From Elmis aenea (Eukaryota > Arthropoda > Insecta > Coleoptera > Elmidae), in assembly GCA_947652605.1 (NCBI GenBank), contig OX393577.1:52476108-52540107 (forward strand): DNA of 64,000 nucleotides, written 5' to 3'. Shown in pieces: positions 32,772-46,614 of the stretch. Position 1 is the stretch's first letter. Every line of letters starts with the position of its first letter. The translations under genes were made by a program, and so were the position numbers. The notes under the pieces were generated by a model that had not been told where the DNA came from, did no database searches, and worked only from the letters and a program-made list of their open reading frames with translations.

Positions 32772-33860
32772 CAGTGGTTACCAAGCTTACAACCATTTCG
32801 TAGGGGAGACCGGGGATGAAAGTAACGCGGGTAGGTTGTAACAGGGCCCATAGTTTCATTAATTTTTGCTATATGTCGCCCTCAGCGCTTAAGCAATGTT
32901 CATTTACATCCACCTCCCTATCTACATTGCTAGATTTCATCTGTCATAAAGTTTAAGTTTTTGCCAGCCAGAGTCACTATTTTCCGCCTAAAAGTTAATG
33001 CGTTGTGTCGAGTGACTCTTAGGAGATCTCTTATAGAGGAACAAAAAAGTACCTAGATTATTATGTTCTAAATTTTGTTGGCTATTGGTGGATGCAATAC
33101 AATTTGACGTTGGCATCGTGGTTAATTACGGATTCCCTTCAATTTGTTTTTTGTACACTTGGGGTCAAAAGTAACAGCGTTACAACCAACCCGAATCAAT
33201 GTTTTCACTTGCAAATGTTCACTCTTAGCATATAATTGGTGTTTTTTCGTAAACGAGAACATACAAAACTTGTCGGATTAATTTTACAATTTATTGTATT
33301 TTTTTGTTTAACGTTTTTAAATATTTGTTTATTTTGCTAATGTGTATTTTGGGATCAAATATTAATTTTGTTGATAAATACTAATATATTTACCCACTAC
33401 TTATGAGCTGTGTAAATCATTTTGCCGCTACAACTCACCCCTATCATTGTAACCTTTAGCCCCAACGTTGAGGTTGGAAGTAACAGCTGTCTTACTACAG
33501 AAAAAAATTTCTAACATATGCTTTACGAAACATATGAAATAAATATCTTGGAAGGAAGACAAATGTCCAATCTATCATTAAATCAATTTGGATGTAAAAA
33601 ACTTGTTACACACTGTGAGAAATAAAATAAAAACAAAAAAATGTTACTTTCATCCCTGGTCTCCTCTACCCCTTTTTAGAATTTAGTCTCACCGGCGTAC
33701 CCCTCCCGACCAAAGATATGACTATTTTCTCAAAAATTAAATTTTAACAAATTGTTTTCTACAGCTAAAAAATAGTTATCTAAGTAAAATTCTTCCATGT
33801 ACCCCTAAAAACACTTTCGTGTACTCCAAGAGTACGCGTGCCACACTTTGGTATTCACTG
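32772..33860. mobile_element. hAT-type MITE carrying a nested element
   Basis: CAGTGGTTACCAAGCTTAC at the left and TTTGGTATTCACTG at the right are inverted ends. Flanks CCTTAGTA and CCTTATTG agree in six of eight bases, an aged 8-bp duplication. Apart from the nested element at 32813-33666 the host is only about 235 bp, with GTACCCCT / ACACTTTCG motifs like other hAT MITEs. Located in SPR intron 1. Confidence 0.68.
32813..33666. mobile_element. TA-flanked element, GGGGAGACCGGGG ends
   Basis: Inverted ends GGGGAGACCGGGGATGAAAG (left) and CTTTCATCCCTGGTCTCCTC (right), TA on each side. Internal GTAACAGCTGT and CCCCAACGTTGAGG blocks recur in the same order in a second copy at 56112-57436. The arrangement (TA target, about 20-bp inverted ends, no transposase) suggests a Tc1/mariner-type MITE, but the family is not identified. 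It is inserted in the hAT MITE at 32772-33860. Confidence 0.78.
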
Positions 33861-34837
33861 CCTTATTGGAATTAACAAAATTATAACTATATTATTGATA
33901 TTTTTAATAAAAGTAAATATACAAGCTGAAATACGGTACTGCTACAAATTTCATTTTCACAAATCTTTCATTTTGATGCTTAACTTTTTTTTTTTAAATT
34001 TCGAGGTAAAGCTCCATTCTTGTTTATCAGTAGAAACTTAAAGCGTAACAAGGTCTGTATAAATTTGGTAAAATAAAAAACTACATGTGTAACCGAAAAC
34101 AACACACTTATAAATTCGCAGTTCAGAATCACTGTTAACATAAATATCGAATGAAAAAACCCTGTTTTAAACAACTAGTCCATGATTTTATTGATTGCAA
34201 AATAAAACATGGAACATTAATAAAAGTTTTGTAATAATACTTTAATTACCACAATATTGTTTTTTATCACTAAAAATAACCAATTTATGAAAAAACCGTT
34301 AATTTAAATCACCCTTTAGATTTCCATGCCTTTGAAATATGTCGAAGAGAGTGCGGTTTAATTTATCATAATATATTAAAGTGTGAATATAAGGGATTCG
34401 GAAGTGTATCTAATGCATTACATATAATCGCATTATTACCGGTTAGTGACGTAAATTTGATTTATTACATTATACTAACTGGAATAGTACCTTATATAAA
34501 CTTTATCTTCGCAAAGTACATTAAGTAAGTATGTTAATTAAATTCCAGATGTGTTTCTGAAAACTTTGTATCGCTCTGATTAAATGTGTTAACGAAATAT
34601 TTAGCACAGAACAATATAATTTACACTTTGATAGAAACATTTGTTTATTAAAGTTTTAATAGTGTCTGATAGAGAAACAACAAATTGTAAGGAATAGTTA
34701 GAAAGGATAAAATAAGGCAAATAGTAGATATATATTTTTAAAGTGTGCATTGATATCTCAGTTTTTAAATTCGACAGAGTAGTGTTTTGGCTAAAGTTTA
34801 TGTGATGTATCTCAAAAAATAATAAGCGGTAAAAATG
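33861..34837. other. intronic stretch leading into the satellite array
   Basis: AT-rich SPR intron 1 sequence without recognisable gene or transposon ends. The last few bases (AATAAGCGGTAAAAATGATA) are a degenerate prelude to the satellite monomer. Confidence 0.45.
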
Positions 34838-37800
34838 ATAAGCGGTTAAAAAATTATTCCAGAATATGTGTGTCGAAAAGAGGTCAAGGAAATTTTGCTT
34901 TCTTGAGTTAATTGTTGAACTTTCTTACAAACAAAATATTGGATCGTTTCCTAAATCATGTTTTCGTTGTAGATAAGCATGATAAACATATCCTAAAAAT
35001 TTCAAATCAATATCTTAAGCGGTTGAAAAATTATTCGGGAATATGTGTCTCGAAAGGAGGTTAACATTAAGGAAATTTTGCTTTGTTGAGTTAATTGTTG
35101 ATGTTTCTTACAAACAAAATATTGGATCGTTTCCTAAATCATGTTTCCGTTGTAGATAAGCATGATAAACATATCCTGAAAATTTCAAGTCAATATCTTA
35201 AGCGGTTGAAAAATTATTCGGGAATATGTGTCTCAAAAGGAGGTCAATAGTAAGGAAATTTTGCTTTGTTGAGTTAATTGTTGAAGTTTCTTAGAAACCA
35301 AATATTGGATCGTATCCTAAATTATTTTTTCGTTGTAGATAAGCATTGTTAACATATCCTAAAAATTTCAAGTCAATATCTTAAGTGGTTGAAAAATTAT
35401 TCCGGAATATGTGTCTCGAAAGGAGGTTAACAGTAAGGAAATTTTGCTTTGTTGAGATAATTGTTGAAGTTTCTTACAAACAAAATATTGGATCGTTTCC
35501 TAAATCATGTTTTCGTTGTAGATAAGCATGATAAACATATCCTGAAAATTTCAAGTGAATATCTTAAGCGGTTGAAAAATTATTCGGGAATATGTGTCTC
35601 GAAAGGAGGTCAATAGTAAAGAAATTTTGCTTTGTTGAGATAATTGTTGAAGTTTCTTACAAAGAAAATATTGGATCGTTTCCTAAATCATGTTTTCGTT
35701 GTAGATAAGCATGATAAACATATCCTGAAAATTTCAAGTCAATATCTTGAGCGGTTGAAAAATTATTCGGGAATATGTGTCTGGAAAGGAGGTTAACATT
35801 AAGGAAATTTTGCTTGGTTGAGTTATTTGTTGATGTTTCTTATAAACAAAATATTGGATCGTATCCTAAATTATTTTGTCGTTGTAGATAAGCATTGGTT
35901 ACATATTCTAAAAATTTCAAGTCAATATCTTAAGTGGTTGAAAAATTATTCAGGAATATGTGTCTCGAAAGTAGGTTAACATTAAGGAAATTTTGCTTTG
36001 TTGAGTTAATTGTTGATGTTTCTTACAAACAAAATATTGGATCGTTTCCTAAATCATGTTTCCGTTGTAGATAAGCATGATAAACATATCCTGAAAATTT
36101 CAAGTCAATATCTTAAGCGGTTGAAAAATTATTCGGGAATATGTGTCTCAAAAGGAGGTCAATAGTAAGGAAATTTTGCTTTGTTGAGTTAATTGTTGAA
36201 GTTTCTTAGAAACCAAATATTGGATCGTATCCTAAATTATTTTTTCGTTGTAGATAAGCATTGTTAACATATCCTAAAAATTTCAAGTCAATATCTTAAG
36301 TGGTTGAAAAATTATTCCGGAATATGTGTCTCGAAAGGAGGTTAACAGTAAGGAAATTTTGCTTTGTTGAGATAATTGTTGAAGTTTCTTACAAACAAAA
36401 TATTGGATCGTTTCCTAAATCATGTTTTCGTTGTAGATAAGCATGATAAAGATAAACATATCCTGAAAATTTCAAGTGAATATCTTAAGCGGTTGAAAAA
36501 TTATTCGGGAATATGTGTCTCGAAAGGAGGTCAATAGTAAAGAAATTTTGCTTTGTTGAGATAATTGTTGAAGTTTCTTACAAAGAAAATATTGGATCGT
36601 TTCCTAAATCATGTTTTCGTTGTAGATAAGCATGATAAACATATCCTGAAAATTTCAAGTCAATATGTTGAGCGGTTGAAAAATTATTCGGGAATATGTG
36701 TCTGGAAAGGAGGTTAACATTAAGGAAATTTTGCTTGGTTGAGTTATTTGTTGATGTTTCTTATAAACAAAATATTGGATCGTATCCTAAATTATTTTGT
36801 CGTTGTAGATAAGCATTGGTTACATATTCTAAAAATTTCAAGTCAATATCTTAAGTGGTTGAAAAATTATTCAGGAATATGTGTCTCGAAAGGAGGTTAA
36901 CAGTAAGGAAATTTTGCTTTGTTGAGATAATTGCTGATGTTTCTTACAAACAAAATATTGGATCGTTTCCTAAATCATGTTTCCGTTGTAGATAGGCATG
37001 ATAAACATATCCTGAAAATTTCAAGTCAATATCTTAAGCGGTTGAAAAATTATTCGGGAATATGTGTCTCAAAAGGAGGTCAATAGTAAGGAAATTTTGC
37101 TTTGTTGAGTTAATTGTTGAAGTTTCTTAGAAACAAAATATTGGATCGTATCCTAAATCATGTATTCGTTGTAGATAAGCATGATAAACATATCCTGAAA
37201 AATTTAAGTCAATATCTTAAGCGGTTGAAAAATTATTCGGGAATATGTGTCTGGAAAGGAGGTTAACATTAAGGAAATTTTGCTTTGTTGAGTTAATTGT
37301 TGATGTTTTTTATAAACAAAATATTGGATCGTATCCTAAATTATTTTGTCGTTGTAGATAGGCATTGGTTACATATCCTAAAAATTTCAAGTCAATATCT
37401 TAAGTGGTTGAAAAATTATTCAGGAATATGTGTCTCGAAAGGAGGTTAACAGTAAGGAAATTTTGCTTTGTTGAGATAATTGTTGATGTTTCTTACAAAC
37501 AAAATATTGGATCGTTTCCGAAATCATGTTTTCGTTGTAGATAAGCATGATAAACATATCCTGAAAATTTCAAGTCAATATCTTAAGCGGTTGAAAAATT
37601 ATTCGGGAATATGTGTCTGGAAAGGAGGTTAACATTAAGGAAATTTTGCTTTGTTGAGATAATTGTTGATGTTTCTTACAAACAAAATATTGGATCGTTT
37701 CCGAAATCATGTTTTCGTTGTAGATAAGCATGATAAACATATCCTGAAAATTTCAAGTCAATATCTTAAGCGGTTGAAAAATTATTCGGGAATATGTGTC

Positions 37801-40800
37801 TCGAAAGGAGGTCAATAGTAAAGAAATTTTGCTTTGTTGAGATAATTGTTGAAGTTTCTTACAAAGAAAATATTGGATCGTTTCCTAAATCATGTTTTCG
37901 TTGTAGATAAGCATGATAAACATATCCTGAAAATTTCAAGTCAATATCTTGAGCGGTTGAAAAATTATTCGGGAATATGTTTCTGGAAAGGAGGTTAACA
38001 TTAAGGAAATTTTGCTTGGTTGAGTTATTTGTTGATGTTTCTTATAAACAAAATATTGGATCGTATCCTAAATTATTTTGTCGTTGTAGATAAGCATTGG
38101 TTACATATTCTAAAAATTTCAAGTCAATATCTTAAGTGGTTGAAAAATTATTCAGGAATATGTGTCTCGAAAGGAGGTTAACATTAAGGAAATTTTGCTT
38201 TGTTGAGTTAATTGTTGATGTTTCTTACAAACAAAATATTGGATCGTTTCCTAAATCATGTTTCCGTTGTAGATAAGCATGATAAACATATCCTAAAAAT
38301 TTCAAGTGAATATCTTAAGCGGTTGAAAAATTATTCGGGAATATGTGTCTCAAAAGGAGGTCAATAGTAAGGAAATTTTGCTTTGTTGAGTTAATTGTTG
38401 AAGTTTCTTAGAAACCAAATATTGGATCGTATCCTAAATTATTTTTTCGTTGTAGATAAGCATTGTTAACATATCCTAAAAATTTCAAGTCAATATCTTA
38501 AGTGGTTGAAAAATTATTCCGGAATATGTGTCTCGAAAGGAGGTTAACAGTAAGGAAATTTTGCTTTGTTGAGATAATTGTTGAAGTTTCTTACAAAGAA
38601 AATATTGGATCGTTTCCTAAATCATGTTTTCGTTGTAGATAAGCATGATAAACATATCCTGAAAATTTCAAGTCAATATGTTGAGCGGTTGAAAAATTAT
38701 TCGGGAATATGTGTCTGGAAAGGAGGTTAACATTAAGGAAATTTTGCTTGGTTGAGTTATTTGTTGATGTTTCTTATAAACAAAATATTGGATCGTATCC
38801 TAAATTATTTTGTCGTTGTAGATAAGCATTGGTTACATATTCTAAAAATTTCAAGTCAATATCTTAAGTGGTTGAAAAATTATTCAGGAATATGTGTCTC
38901 GAAAGGAGGTTAACAGTAAGGAAATTTTGCTTTGTTGAGATAATTGCTGATGTTTCTTACAAACAAAATATTGGATCGTTTCCTAAATCATGTTTCCGTT
39001 GTAGATAGGCATGATAAACATATCCTGAAAATTTCAAGTCAATATCTTAAGCGGTTGAAAAATTATTCGGGAATATGTGTCTCAAAAGGAGGTCAATAGT
39101 AAGGAAATTTTGCTTTGTTGAGTTAATTGTTGAAGTTTCTTAGAAACAAAATATTGGATCGTATCCTAAATCATGTATTCGTTGTAGATAAGCATGATAA
39201 ACATATCCTGAAAAATTTAAGTCAATATCTTAAGCGGTTGAAAAATTATTCGGGAATATGTGTCTGGAAAGGAGGTTAACATTAAGGAAATTTTGCTTTG
39301 TTGAGTTAATTGTTGATGTTTCTTATAAACAAAATATTGGATCGTATCCTAAATTATTTTGTCGTTGTAGATAGGCATTGGTTACATATCCTAAAAATTT
39401 CAAGTCAATATCTTAAGTGGTTGAAAAATTATTCAGGAATATGTGTCTCGAAAGGAGGTTAACAGTAAGGAAATTTTGCTTTGTTGAGATAATTGTTGAT
39501 GTTTCTTACAAACAAAATATTGGATCGTTTCCGAAATCATGTTTTCGTTGTAGATAAGCATGATAAACATATCCTGAAAATTTCAAGTCAATATCTTAAG
39601 CGGTTGAAAAATTATTCGGGAATATGTGTCTGGAAAGGAGGTTAACATTAAGGAAATTTTGCTTGGTTGAGTTATTTGTTGATGTTTTTTATAAACAAAA
39701 TATTGGATCGTATCCTAAATTATTTTGTCGTTGTAGATAGGCATTGGTTACATATCCTAAAAATTTTAAGTCAATATCTTAAGTGGTTGAAAAATTATTC
39801 AGGAATATGTGTCTCGAAAGGAGGTTAACAGTAAGGAAATTTTGCTTTGTTGAGATAATTGTTGATGTTTCTTACAAACAAAATATTGGATCGTTTCCTA
39901 AATCATGTTTCCGTTGTAGATAAGCATGATAAACATATCCTGAAAATTTCAAGTCAATATCTTAAGCGGTTGAAAAATTATTCGGGAATATGTGTCTCCA
40001 AAGGAGGTCAATAGTAAAGAAATTTTGCTTTGTTGAGATAATTGTTGAAGTTTTTTACAAACAAAATATTGGATCGTTTCCGAAATCATGTTTTCGTTGT
40101 AGATAAGCTTGATAAACATATCCTGAAAATTTCAAGTCAATATCTTAAGCGGTTGAAAAATTATTCGGGAATATGTGTCTGGAAAGGAGGTTAACATTAA
40201 GGAAATTTTGCTTGGTTGAGTTATTTGTTGATGTTTCTTATAAACAAAATATTGGATCGTATCCTAAATTATTTTGTCGTTGTAGATAAGCATTGGTTAC
40301 ATGTCCTAAAAATTTCAAGTCAATATCTTAAGTGGTTGAAAAATTATTCAGGAATATGTGTCTCGAAAGGAGGTTAACAGTAAGGAAATTTTGCTTTGTT
40401 GAGATAATTGTTGATGTTTCTTATAAACAAAATATTGGATCGTATCCTAAATTATTTTGTCGGTGTAGATAAGCATTGGTTACATATCCTAAAAATTTCA
40501 AGTCAATATCTTAAGTGGTTGAAAAATTATTCAGGAATATGTGTCTCGAAAGGAGGTTAACAGTAAGGAAATTTTGCTTTGTTGAGTTAATTGTTGATGT
40601 TTCTTATAAACAAAATATTGGATCGTATCCTAAATTATTTTGTCGGTGTAGATAAGCATTGGTTACATATCCTAAAAATTTCAAGTCAATATCTTAAGTG
40701 GTTGAAAAATTATTCAGGAATATGTGTCTCGAAAGGAGGTTAACAGTAAGGAAATTTTGCTTTGTTGAGATAATTGTTGATGTTTCTTACAAACAAAATA

Positions 40801-43625
40801 TTGGATCGTTTCCGAAATCATGTTTTCGTTGTAGATAAGCATGATAAACATATCCTGAAAATTTCAAGTCAATATCTTAAGCGGTTGAAAAACTATTCGG
40901 GAATATGTGTCTCGAAAGGAGGTAAACAGTAAGGAAATTTTGCTTTGTTGAGATAATTGTTGAAGTTCTTACAAACAAAATATTGGATCGTTTCCTAAAT
41001 AATTTTTCCGTTGTAGATAAGCATGATAAACATATCCTGAAAATATCAAGTCAATATCTTAAGCGGTTGAAAAATTATTCGGGAATATGTGTCTCGAAAG
41101 GAGGTTAACATTAAGGAGATTTTGCTTTGTTGAGTTAATTGTTGATGTTTCTTACAAACAAAATATTGGATCGTTTCCTAAATCATGTTTTCGTTGTAGA
41201 TAAGCATGATAAACATATCCTGAAAATTTCAAGTCAATATCTTAAGTGGTTGAAAAATTATTCAGGAATATGTGTCTCGAAAGGAGGTTAACAGTAAGGA
41301 AATTTTGCTTTGTTGAGATAATTGTTGAAGTTTCTTACAAACAAAATATTGGATCGTTTCCTAAATCATCTTTTCGTTGTAGATAAGCATGATAAACATA
41401 TCCTGAAAATTTCAAGTCAATATCTTAAGCGGTTGAAAAATTATTCGGGAATATGTGTCTCGAAAGGAGGTTAACAGTAAGGAAATTTTGCTTTGTTGAG
41501 ATAATTGTTGAAGTTTCTTACAAACAAAATATTGGATCGTTTCCTAAATCATGTTTACGTTGTAGATAAGCATGATTAACATATCCTGAAAATTTCAAGT
41601 CAATATCTTAAGCGGTTGAAAAATTATTCGGGAATATGTGTCTCCAAAGGAGGTCAATAGTAAAGAAATTTTGCTTTGTTGAGATAATTGTTTAAGTTTT
41701 TTACAAACAAAATATTGGATCGTTTCCGAAATCATGTTTTCGTTGTAGATAAGCTTGATAAACATATCCTGAAAATTTCAAGTCAATATCTTAAGCGGTT
41801 GAAAAGTTATTCGGGAATATGTGTCTGGAAAAGAGGTTAACATTAAGGAAATTTTGCTTTGTTGAGTTATTTGTTGATGTTTCTTATAAACAAAATATTG
41901 GATCGTATCCTAAATTATTTTGTCGTTGTAGATAAGCATTGGTTACATATCCTGAAAATTTCAAGTCAATATCTTAAGCGGTTGAAAAACTATTCAGGAA
42001 TATGTGTCTCGAAAGGAGGTAAACAGTAAGGAAATTTTGCTTTGTTGAGATAATTGTTGAAGTTCTTACAAACAAAATATTGGATCGTTTCCTAAATAAT
42101 GTTTCCGTTGTAGATAAGCATGATAAACATATCCTGAAAATATCAAGTCAATATCTTAAGCGGTTGAAAAATTATTCGGGAATATGTGTCTCGAAAGGAG
42201 GTTAACATTAAGGAGATTTTGCTTTGTTGAGTTAATTGTTGATGTTTCTTACAAACAAAATATTGGATCGTTTCCTAAATCATGTTTTCGTTGTAGATAA
42301 GCATGATAAACATATCCTGAAAATTTCAAGTCAATATCTTAAGCGGTTGAAAAATTATTCGGGAATATGTGTCTCGAAAGGAGGTTAACAGTAAGGAAAT
42401 TTTGCTTTGTTGAGATAATTGTTGATGTTTCTTACAAACAAAATATTGGATCGTTTCCTAAATCATGTTTTCGTTGTAGATAAGCATGATAAACATATCC
42501 TGAAAATTTCAAGTTAATATCTTAAGGGGTTGAAAAATTATTCAGGAATATGTGTCTCGAAAGGAGGTTAACAGTAAGGAAATTTTGCTTTGTTGAGATA
42601 ATTGTTGAAGTTTCTTACAAACAAAATATTGGATCGTTTCCTAAATCATGTTTTCGTTGTAGATAAGCAAGATAAACATATCCTGAAAATTTCAAGTGAA
42701 TATCTTAAGCGGTTGAAAAATTATTCGGGAATATGTGTCTCCAAAGGAGGTCAATAGTAAAGAAATTTTGCTTTGTTTAGATAATTGTTGAAGTTTTTTA
42801 CAAACAAAATATTGGATCGTTTCAGAAATCATGTTTACGTTGTAGATAAGCATGATAAACATATCCTGAAAATTTCAAGTCAATATCTTAAGCGGTTGAA
42901 AAATTATTCGGGAATATGTGTCTCCAAAGGAGGTCAATAGTAAAGAAATTTTGCTTTGTTGAGATAATTGTTGAAGTTTCTTACAAACAAAATATTGGAT
43001 CGTTTCCTAAATCATGTTTTCGTTGTAGATAAGCATGATAAACATATCCTGAAAATTTCAAGTCAATATCTTAAGTGGTTGAAAAATTATTCAGGAATAT
43101 GTGTCTCAAAAGGAGGTTAACAGTAGGGAAATTTTGCTTTGTTGAGATAATTGTTGAAGTTTCTTACAAACAAAATATTGGATCGTATCCTAAATCATGT
43201 TTTCGTTGTAGATAAGCATGATAAACATATCCTGAAAATTTCAAGTCAATATCTTAAGCGGTTGAAAAATTATTCGGGAATATGTGTCTCGAAAGGAGGT
43301 TAACATTAAGGAGATTTTGCTTTGTTGAGTTAATTGTTGATGTTTCTTACAAACAAAATATTGGATCGTTTCCTAAATAATGTTTCCGTTGTAGATAAGC
43401 ATGATAACCTTATCCTGAAAATTTCAAGTCAATATCTTAAGCGGTTGAAAAATTATTCGGGAATATGTGTCTCGAAAGGAGGTCAATAGTAAAGAAATTT
43501 TGCTTTGTTGAGATAATTGTTGAAGTTTCTTACAAACAAAATATTGGATCGTATCCGAAATTATTTTTTCGTTTTAGATAAGCATTATAAACATATCCTG
43601 AAAATTTCAAGTCAATATCTTAAGT
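34838..43625. repeat. 183-bp satellite array, about 48 monomers, with higher-order structure
   Basis: Tandem head-to-tail monomers of 183 bp. For example, GGTTGAAAAATTATTC starts at 35021, 35204, 35387, 35570 and 35753. Marker variants show longer periods: CATTGTTAAC at 35344, 36259 (915 = 5 x 183) and 38461 (12 x 183 + 6). CATTGGTTAC occurs at 35893, 36814, 37363, 38095, 38827, 39376, 39742, 40291, 40474, 40657 and 41937. A GATAGGCATG variant at 36991 and 39004 is 2013 bp apart (11 x 183). One monomer carries a 6-bp duplication (GATAAAGATAAA, about 36446). Every frame is stopped. The array lies wholly in SPR intron 1. Confidence 0.97.
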
Positions 43626-45360
43626 ATTTAGTTAAGTTTATTAGAAAAAAATTGATGGTTGGCCTATTAGACCAGTATTAATATCTCAAACACCGTAGGT
43701 TTAAAAAAAAAAATGTATATCTTAAGTTGTTGACCCCGCATGGGCTTTTTGCACCAGGTCCCGCTTATTATTGGGGCGGCCCTGACTAGTTCATAGAGTA
43801 GACTGCCCGTTAAAACAGGTCTGGAAAATAATTTGATGACCCGTTGGAAACTGTTTCTCACTGATAATATTTAATGAACTCTTTTTTTTTTAAATTTTTA
43901 ATAGCAGCGCGTTTTTTTTCCTAGATTTCTTGTCCATAGGCTTAGCAACGATTAAAAATTCGGCTGATTCTCACGAAGGTGCATGAGAAAATCTTAGTAT
44001 CCTACCCTGTTGATGTGGCTCCCATAATTTTAAAATTTTGAAGAAAATAAAATAATTTTTTTTTTGTAAATAACAATGTGTATTAGTAATGTAGACCTTC
44101 TATCAATTGATGTCTAAAAAAAATTTAACTGTATAAAAGCGTTTTACATCATAAACAGTAGTAAAATTGTCTTGTTAAGTGTTTTGGAAAGCAGTTTGCT
44201 CGTTTGCTGGTAAAGTTTTGTAGTTAAATTTCTCAAATTAGGTAAACATATCTCGTAAGTACACCGGCAAACAAAACCTTTTACTAAACAAAATAAAGTT
44301 GTTTATACTAGTTGTTTACATTGGTGTAAAACATTCGGCATAGCATTTGAGTAATTTTATGCCTTCGTTTTTGTTTTCTGCTTCTAGTTTAATGCTCATA
44401 AAATATTTTTGAAATGTAAAAGCAAAAACATTCCTGCGGTTTTATATAAAAGCTTGGAGGTGCTATCATATTTGGGGATTTTAAGGGACAAAAACGTTAA
44501 TGCCATGTTGGCCGACGACGAGAATAAGGCCAGCGTGGACTAAATCTAAGTTCTTATCCCCTTCACCCGGATTTTGGTCGTGACAAAGTGCGATACGATC
44601 TAAATATATCCCAGGATATGCACCTAAATGTTGGCACATTGTAATGTAAACATCGATGTTTACCAATGGAAATGTTTATTCGCAAATGCTGATTACGAGT
44701 TTAGTATTCGGTTTCAACACTATGTGCAATATGTGAGGGCAGTGTTCATTTTCAAAATGTTGTGGAATAAATGAAAGGATTATGCGAGCTATATTTATTT
44801 GGAAAACAAAGCCCTCGGTATAGCTAAAATAAATTTTAGAGTTCCTACTTATGTAATTCATGCTTTTCTACAAATTTTGTTGTTAAATTTCTTTCTATTT
44901 TGAACAATAAACTTGATATGAACGAAATATAGCTCGTATGCTCATAGCCTGCTTGGATTGAAATCGTTGCAGCCCCAATAGCATGGTTTTTAAGCATCCC
45001 CCTACTCTACTTGCAGTTTCGTATATGTTACGATAGCGGTCTGTGGCTACAGGAAATCCAGCTCGCGTATTAATTTAATGAAACACAGGCGTTGTTACAA
45101 AATGTATCGAGTACAACTGCACTATAAACGACAAAATAACGGTTTTGATTAAAAATTTAAACAAGTTTAAAGAACACGCACAATTTCATTTAAATCTGGA
45201 GGGGCTGCAGGACGAGTCGCCTCTGATTGGTGATACATTATTTAAATTTAATAGAAACTGGCTCAGTTGCCGGTTTTTATTAATGATCTTTATAGTATTT
45301 CGGAATAGGTAAAAATTTTCTTTTAAAGGCAAAAAGCTCTACAGGCTAAAACTACGACTG
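43626..45360. other. intronic stretch, no gene recognised
   Basis: Contains short frames only. At 44481-44666 a 61-codon minus-strand frame (MVNIDVYITMCQHLGAYPGI) is not recognisable. The GC-richer patch at 43730-43815 has no mirrored end. Confidence 0.4.
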
Positions 45361-45362
45361 TA

Positions 45363-46566
45363 CAGGGTGGTCCAAATTCGATGGGATTGCATGGGTATCT
45401 CGGTTAATATTTAAGATAGAGAAACGGTTAAATTACCAAAAATGTGCAGTTTTTTGAGACAAATTCTATCATTTCCGGTTTTCGAGTTATCGAATTAAAA
45501 GTGTTTTTTTGTCATATTAATAATGTGTCATATCTCCGTTATTGTTGTAAATATCAAAAATATTTATTAAGATTATTTTTGGATATTTTTATGTTTAATT
45601 TGATTATACTAAAAAAAAAATTTTTACGCTCGCTGTTAAAAAGTTATGACACAAACTTACCTTTTTTTAAATGGAAACGATAGTTGGCTATGACCTATTT
45701 AAATTCCTAATTTTTTTCTCATTCCAAATATATAAGAGTCGATGTATTTATTTTTAATAATACGCAAGTTATGAAGGTTTTTTAGGTTTTTTTTCTAAGA
45801 AAATCATAGTAGGCTATGAAAACAAAAACCAAACAAGGTGTAAAACCTTACAAAACTCATGTGGTACAAGTTACCAAGGTTTTTTAATTTGTTGTGGAGA
45901 TAAACATTGTAAATATTTGAAAATAAAAAAACAACGATATAGTCGGTATCAGCAGTAATGTAGGATATTGTTGTTTATCTTATGTTCAAAAAATTTCGTA
46001 TTTATCTCAATAACAAATTAAAAAACCTTGGTAACTTGTACCACATGAGTTTTATAAGGTTTTACACCTTGTTTATTTTTTGTTTTCACAGCCTACTATG
46101 ATTTTCTTAAAAAAAAAAAAAACTAAAAAACCTTCATAACTTGCGTATTGTTGAAAATAAATACATCAACCCTTATATATTTAAAATGAGAAAAAAATTA
46201 GGAATTTAAATAGGTCATAGCCAACTATCGTTTCTATTTAAAAAAAGGTAAGTTTGTGTCATAACTTTTTAACGGCGAGCGAAAAATTTTTTTTTTTAGT
46301 ATAATCAAATTAAACATAAAAATATCCAAAAATAATCTTAATAAATATTTTTGATATTTACAACAATAACGGAGATATGACACATTATTATATGACAAAA
46401 AAACACTTTTTATTCGATAACTCGAAAACCGGAAATGATAGAATATTTTTGAAAAAGGTTCTGAGTTTGTCTCAAAAAACTGCACATTTTTGGTAATTTA
46501 ACCGTTTATCTATCTTAAATATTAACCGAGATACCCATGCAATCCCATCGAATTTGGACCACCCTG
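45363..46566. mobile_element. 1.2-kb near-perfect foldback element, CAGGGTGGTCC ends
   Basis: TA-CAGGGTGGTCCAAATTCG at the left is matched by CGAATTTGGACCACCCTG-TA at the right, and the arms pair nearly end to end around an axis at about 45965. The two arms each contain the same 79-83 codon frame (MQFFETNS...), one on each strand. This is a direct consequence of the palindrome and not evidence of a gene. The same family occurs as a right half at 50578-50900 and as a coding-remnant copy at 63289. Confidence 0.9.
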
Positions 46567-46614
46567 TATACCTGTTGAAAGTCTTGCGCTTCTCTAAAAA
46601 TCTGTATTTCGTCG

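Noticed and set aside
34838..43625. CRISPR-like array
   Set aside because: The regular 183-bp units are contiguous monomers without short repeat/unique spacer organisation, in an animal intron; it is satellite DNA.
34838..43625. The 183-bp satellite as target of the poly-zinc-finger protein
   Set aside because: Attractive because both are tandem repeats in one window, but nothing in the sequence shows the match; kept only as a computation to run, not as a claim.
44481..44666. 61-codon minus-strand frame (MVNIDVYITM...)
   Set aside because: Protein-like but unrecognised, no splice or repeat context; too weak to list as a gene.
45444..46485. Paired 79- and 83-codon frames with nearly the same protein on opposite strands
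   Set aside because: They are the two arms of one palindromic transposon; translation of a mirrored sequence gives twin frames without implying a gene.
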